Source: Limnobacter thiooxidans
GTDB lineage: Bacteria; Pseudomonadota; Gammaproteobacteria; Burkholderiales; Burkholderiaceae_B
NCBI RefSeq assembly: GCF_036323495.1
Contig: NZ_AP028947.1
Coordinates: 496,001 to 560,000, forward strand
DNA: 64,000 bases
Reading direction: 5' to 3'
The translations under genes and the position numbers were made by a program. The notes below the pieces were generated by a model. It saw only the letters and a program-made list of their open reading frames with translations. It was not told the DNA's origin and made no database searches. Positions 62,102 through 64,000 of the stretch are shown piece by piece (position 1 is the stretch's first letter; every line of letters starts with the position of its first letter).

Positions 62102-62131
62102 AAAAACGCGAACCTTGCGGCTCGCGTTTTT
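62102..62131. terminator. Bidirectional terminator between the lipoprotein gene and rppH
   Basis: AAAAACGCGA (62102-62111) pairs with TCGCGTTTTT (62122-62131). T-runs follow on both strands, so it can serve the plus-strand lipoprotein gene and the minus-strand rppH, whose stop codon touches the 3' arm. Confidence 0.82.
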
Positions 62132-62691
62132 CATGTTGACTCAGGTTTTTCCTGGGTTTCATCAGCCCTGTCAGCTGGCTCCCAGTGGTCACCCTTGGGC
62201 AATCGCCTGGGGTCATTTCTGGAATACAGCAGTTTGGCCAACTCTCCCAATGCTTGTTTATACACTTCCCGTTTGAAATCAATTACATTTTCAAGTGGAA
62301 CCCAATACTCGTTCCAACGCCATGCATCAAATTCAGGATGCTCCGTTGCCCGCAGGCTGATGTCACAATCCCTTCCGACCAATTTCAGCAAAAACCAGAT
62401 TTGTTTCTGGCCCTTGTAGCTTCCCCGCCATTCCCGTCGAATCCAGTGGTCGGGCACGGTGTACCGCAGCCAATTCCTGGTTCTTCCAATAATTTCAACA
62501 TGTTCTGGCAACAAGCCAACTTCTTCGTGTAATTCCCGGTACATGGCTTGTTCTGGTGATTCACCATGCTTAATTCCGCCCTGCGGAAATTGCCAGGAAT
62601 GTTCACGAATTCGCTTACCCCAAAAGACCTGCTTTCGGGAATTGGTCAAAATAATGCCGACGTTGGGACGGTAGCCTTCTTTATCAAGCAT
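62131..62691 (-). CDS. rppH: RNA pyrophosphohydrolase RppH
   Basis: A Nudix enzyme that removes pyrophosphate from 5' triphosphate mRNA ends and starts RNase E decay. The 186-residue protein begins [15 protein letters not shown], followed by [12 protein letters not shown] and the Nudix catalytic RELHEEVGL near residue 55. [13 protein letters not shown] and [11 protein letters not shown] are RppH-specific. I chose ATG 62691; the frame is open 21 codons upstream to 62754. It diverges from proS, as in other Burkholderiales. Confidence 0.95.
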   Translation of the reverse strand: MLDKEGYRPNVGIILTNSRKQVFWGKRIREHSWQFPQGGIKHGESPEQAMYRELHEEVGLLPEHVEIIGRTRNWLRYTVPDHWIRREWRGSYKGQKQIWFLLKLVGRDCDISLRATEHPEFDAWRWNEYWVPLENVIDFKREVYKQALGELAKLLYSRNDPRRLPKGDHWEPADRADETQEKPEST

Positions 62692-62760
62692 ACGCGCCCC
62701 GCAGATTTCTTTACAATTTAGAGTCATTATAAGCACCAGCCTGCTTTTGTACACCTAGGG

Positions 62761-62781
62761 TATCCGCGTTGCTGGCGGATA
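62761..62781. promoter_or_regulatory. Palindrome in the rppH/proS divergent region
   Basis: TATCCGC (62761-62767), 7-bp spacer, GCGGATA (62775-62781): a perfect inverted repeat 5 bp before a possible -10 box TACAAT (62786-62791) for proS. The -35 region of that promoter would fall in the palindrome, so it may be an operator; it could also be an RNA hairpin on the rppH side. Confidence 0.4.
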
Positions 62782-62831
62782 AAAGTACAATCGCAGTCCT
62801 AACCAATTCATTACTCAAGAGTTTTTCTCCA

Positions 62832-64000
62832 ATGCGCGCCACCCAGTTTTTTTTGAATACCCTGAAAGAAGCACCAGCAGATGCGGAAATCGTGAGCCAT
62901 CAGCTCATGTTGCGCGCTGGCATGATCAAGCGTTTGGCCGGTGGCATTTACACTTACATGCCAGTGGGTTTGCGTTCAATCCGCAAAGTGGAAAACATTG
63001 TGCGTGAAGAAATGAACCGGGCTGGCGCCCTGGAATTGCTGATGCCCGCGGTTCAGCCCGCTGAGCTTTGGCAGGAAAGTGGTCGCTGGGAAAAGTATGG
63101 CCCCGAGTTGCTGCGCCTGAAGGACCGCCACGACCGTGAATTCGTGATCGGCCCTACGCATGAAGAAGTGATTACCGATGTGGTTCGCAAGGAAGTGAAA
63201 AGCTATCGCCAGTTGCCATTGAACCTGTACCAGATCCAGACCAAGTTTCGTGATGAAATTCGGCCCCGTTTTGGCGTGATGCGTGGCCGTGAATTTGTGA
63301 TGAAAGATGCGTATTCCTTTGACCGTACGCAAGAAGCAGCTTTGAAAACCTACGACGTCATGTACGACGCATACCGCCGTATTTTCACACGATTGGGTCT
63401 GAACTTCCGTGCCGTGAATGCAGACACCGGATCAATCGGGGGCAATCGTAGCCATGAGTTCCATGTGATCGCCGACACGGGTGAAGACGCAATTGCCTAC
63501 TGCCCAACCTCCGATTACGCTGCCAACGTTGAACTGGCCGAGGCCCTGTGCACAGCCCAACGTCCTGCGGCCGGCAAAGCCATGGAGAAGGTTCATACCC
63601 CCGGCAATTCCACCTGCGAGGCCGTGGCTTCACAGCTGGGTTTGCCTTTGTCGGCAACTGTGAAAAGCGTGGTTTTTGCCAATGAGTGGCAAGAGCAGGG
63701 GCAGGACAAAAATGAAACCAAGGCCGTCAAGAAGGTACAAATTTTATTGGCACTGGTGCGTGGCGATCATGAGGTCAATGACATCAAGCTGGGTAAGCTG
63801 GCTGGCGTTCAGGAACTGCGATTGGCCACTGAAGCCGAAATTGTTGCAGCCTTCGGGACCAAGCCTGGTTATTTGGGCCCAGTCGGTGTGGGCGCCGATG
63901 TGCGTGTGGTGGCTGACCACAGCGTAGCCGCCATGGGTGATTTTGTGTGCGGCGCCAACAGCGCAGACTTCCATTACGCTGGTGTGAACTGGGGTCGCGA
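62832..64000 (+). CDS. proS: Prolyl-tRNA synthetase, 5' part
   Basis: Class II synthetase that charges tRNA-Pro. The frame is open from ATG 62832 to the window end, giving 389 codons of an enzyme that is usually about 570-580 residues. [19 protein letters not shown] is the bacterial-type start. Motif 1 with [35 protein letters not shown] and motif 2 [17 protein letters not shown] are present. From about residue 225 the editing (INS/YbaK-like) insertion is seen (EALCTAQ..., [22 protein letters not shown]). Motif 3 and the anticodon domain lie beyond the window. Confidence 0.97.
   Translation, partial: MRATQFFLNTLKEAPADAEIVSHQLMLRAGMIKRLAGGIYTYMPVGLRSIRKVENIVREEMNRAGALELLMPAVQPAELWQESGRWEKYGPELLRLKDRHDREFVIGPTHEEVITDVVRKEVKSYRQLPLNLYQIQTKFRDEIRPRFGVMRGREFVMKDAYSFDRTQEAALKTYDVMYDAYRRIFTRLGLNFRAVNADTGSIGGNRSHEFHVIADTGEDAIAYCPTSDYAANVELAEALCTAQRPAAGKAMEKVHTPGNSTCEAVASQLGLPLSATVKSVVFANEWQEQGQDKNETKAVKKVQILLALVRGDHEVNDIKLGKLAGVQELRLATEAEIVAAFGTKPGYLGPVGVGADVRVVADHSVAAMGDFVCGANSADFHYAGVNWGR

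Overview
The window is a stretch of a betaproteobacterial chromosome. The 16S rRNA gene, the order of the division/cell-wall cluster and the housekeeping neighbourhoods (rplU-rpmA-obgE-proB with rppH/proS; pilB-pilC-pilD-coaE-zapD; ftsZ-peroxiredoxin-lpxC) all fit Burkholderiales. From memory the 16S sequence resembles Limnobacter, but that genus call is an inference. Most of the window is core genome, densely packed and with little sign of mobile DNA. I see no insertion sequence, integrase, prophage or CRISPR array.

Layout. 1-3.04 kb: the tail of a response-regulator-like gene, then trpG-trpD-trpC on the plus strand. 3.13-8.63 kb: a minus-strand group whose transcription order is SDR, photolyase-like FAD protein, DUF3429 membrane protein, AcuI-type reductase and M61 peptidase. 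8.78-9.56 kb: an enoyl-CoA hydratase. 9.7-15.74 kb: a complete rRNA operon (promoter, boxA, 16S, tRNA-Ile, tRNA-Ala, boxA, 23S, 5S, terminator), with both RNase III processing stalks visible. 15.9-23.55 kb: a mixed set of single genes (transglutaminase-like protein, M20 amidohydrolase, lipoprotein aminopeptidase, class II amidotransferase, glycerate kinase, dihydroorotase, DUF3025). 23.5-23.9 kb: RNase P RNA, whose 5' end overlaps the DUF3025 gene.

24.1-42.8 kb is a complete dcw cluster, mraZ-rsmH-ftsL-ftsI-murE-murF-mraY-murD-ftsW-murG-murC-ddlB-ftsQ-ftsA-ftsZ, followed by a peroxiredoxin gene and lpxC. Most neighbours overlap by a few bases, so translation is probably coupled. A sigma70-like promoter and four 10-bp repeats resembling MraZ boxes lie before mraZ. 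These genes make lipid II from UDP-MurNAc through the meso-DAP pentapeptide, flip and polymerise it at the septum, and build the Z ring; lpxC starts lipid A synthesis. 42.9-50.4 kb: dciA (minus), an M23 endopeptidase, secA, argJ, a DUF815 ATPase and a Nudix/ThiE-like fusion. 50.4-55.7 kb (minus): zapD, coaE, pilD, pilC, pilB. 55.8-56.8 kb (minus): ispB, divergent from rplU-rpmA. 57.7-60.0 kb: obgE and proB.

60.0-62.1 kb is the most accessory-looking part. It holds a MEST-like alpha/beta hydrolase, a broken pesticin/T4-lysozyme-type muramidase gene and a coupled lipoprotein gene, placed between proB and rppH. The window ends inside proS.

Points most worth a second look: the broken muramidase plus lipoprotein pair; the photolyase-like protein, whose second domain sits C-terminal instead of N-terminal and which is encoded next to an SDR lacking the catalytic Tyr; the rnpB/DUF3025 overlap; the four-unit MraZ operator; and several unexplained hairpins (secA leader, ftsZ downstream region, rppH/proS divergence).
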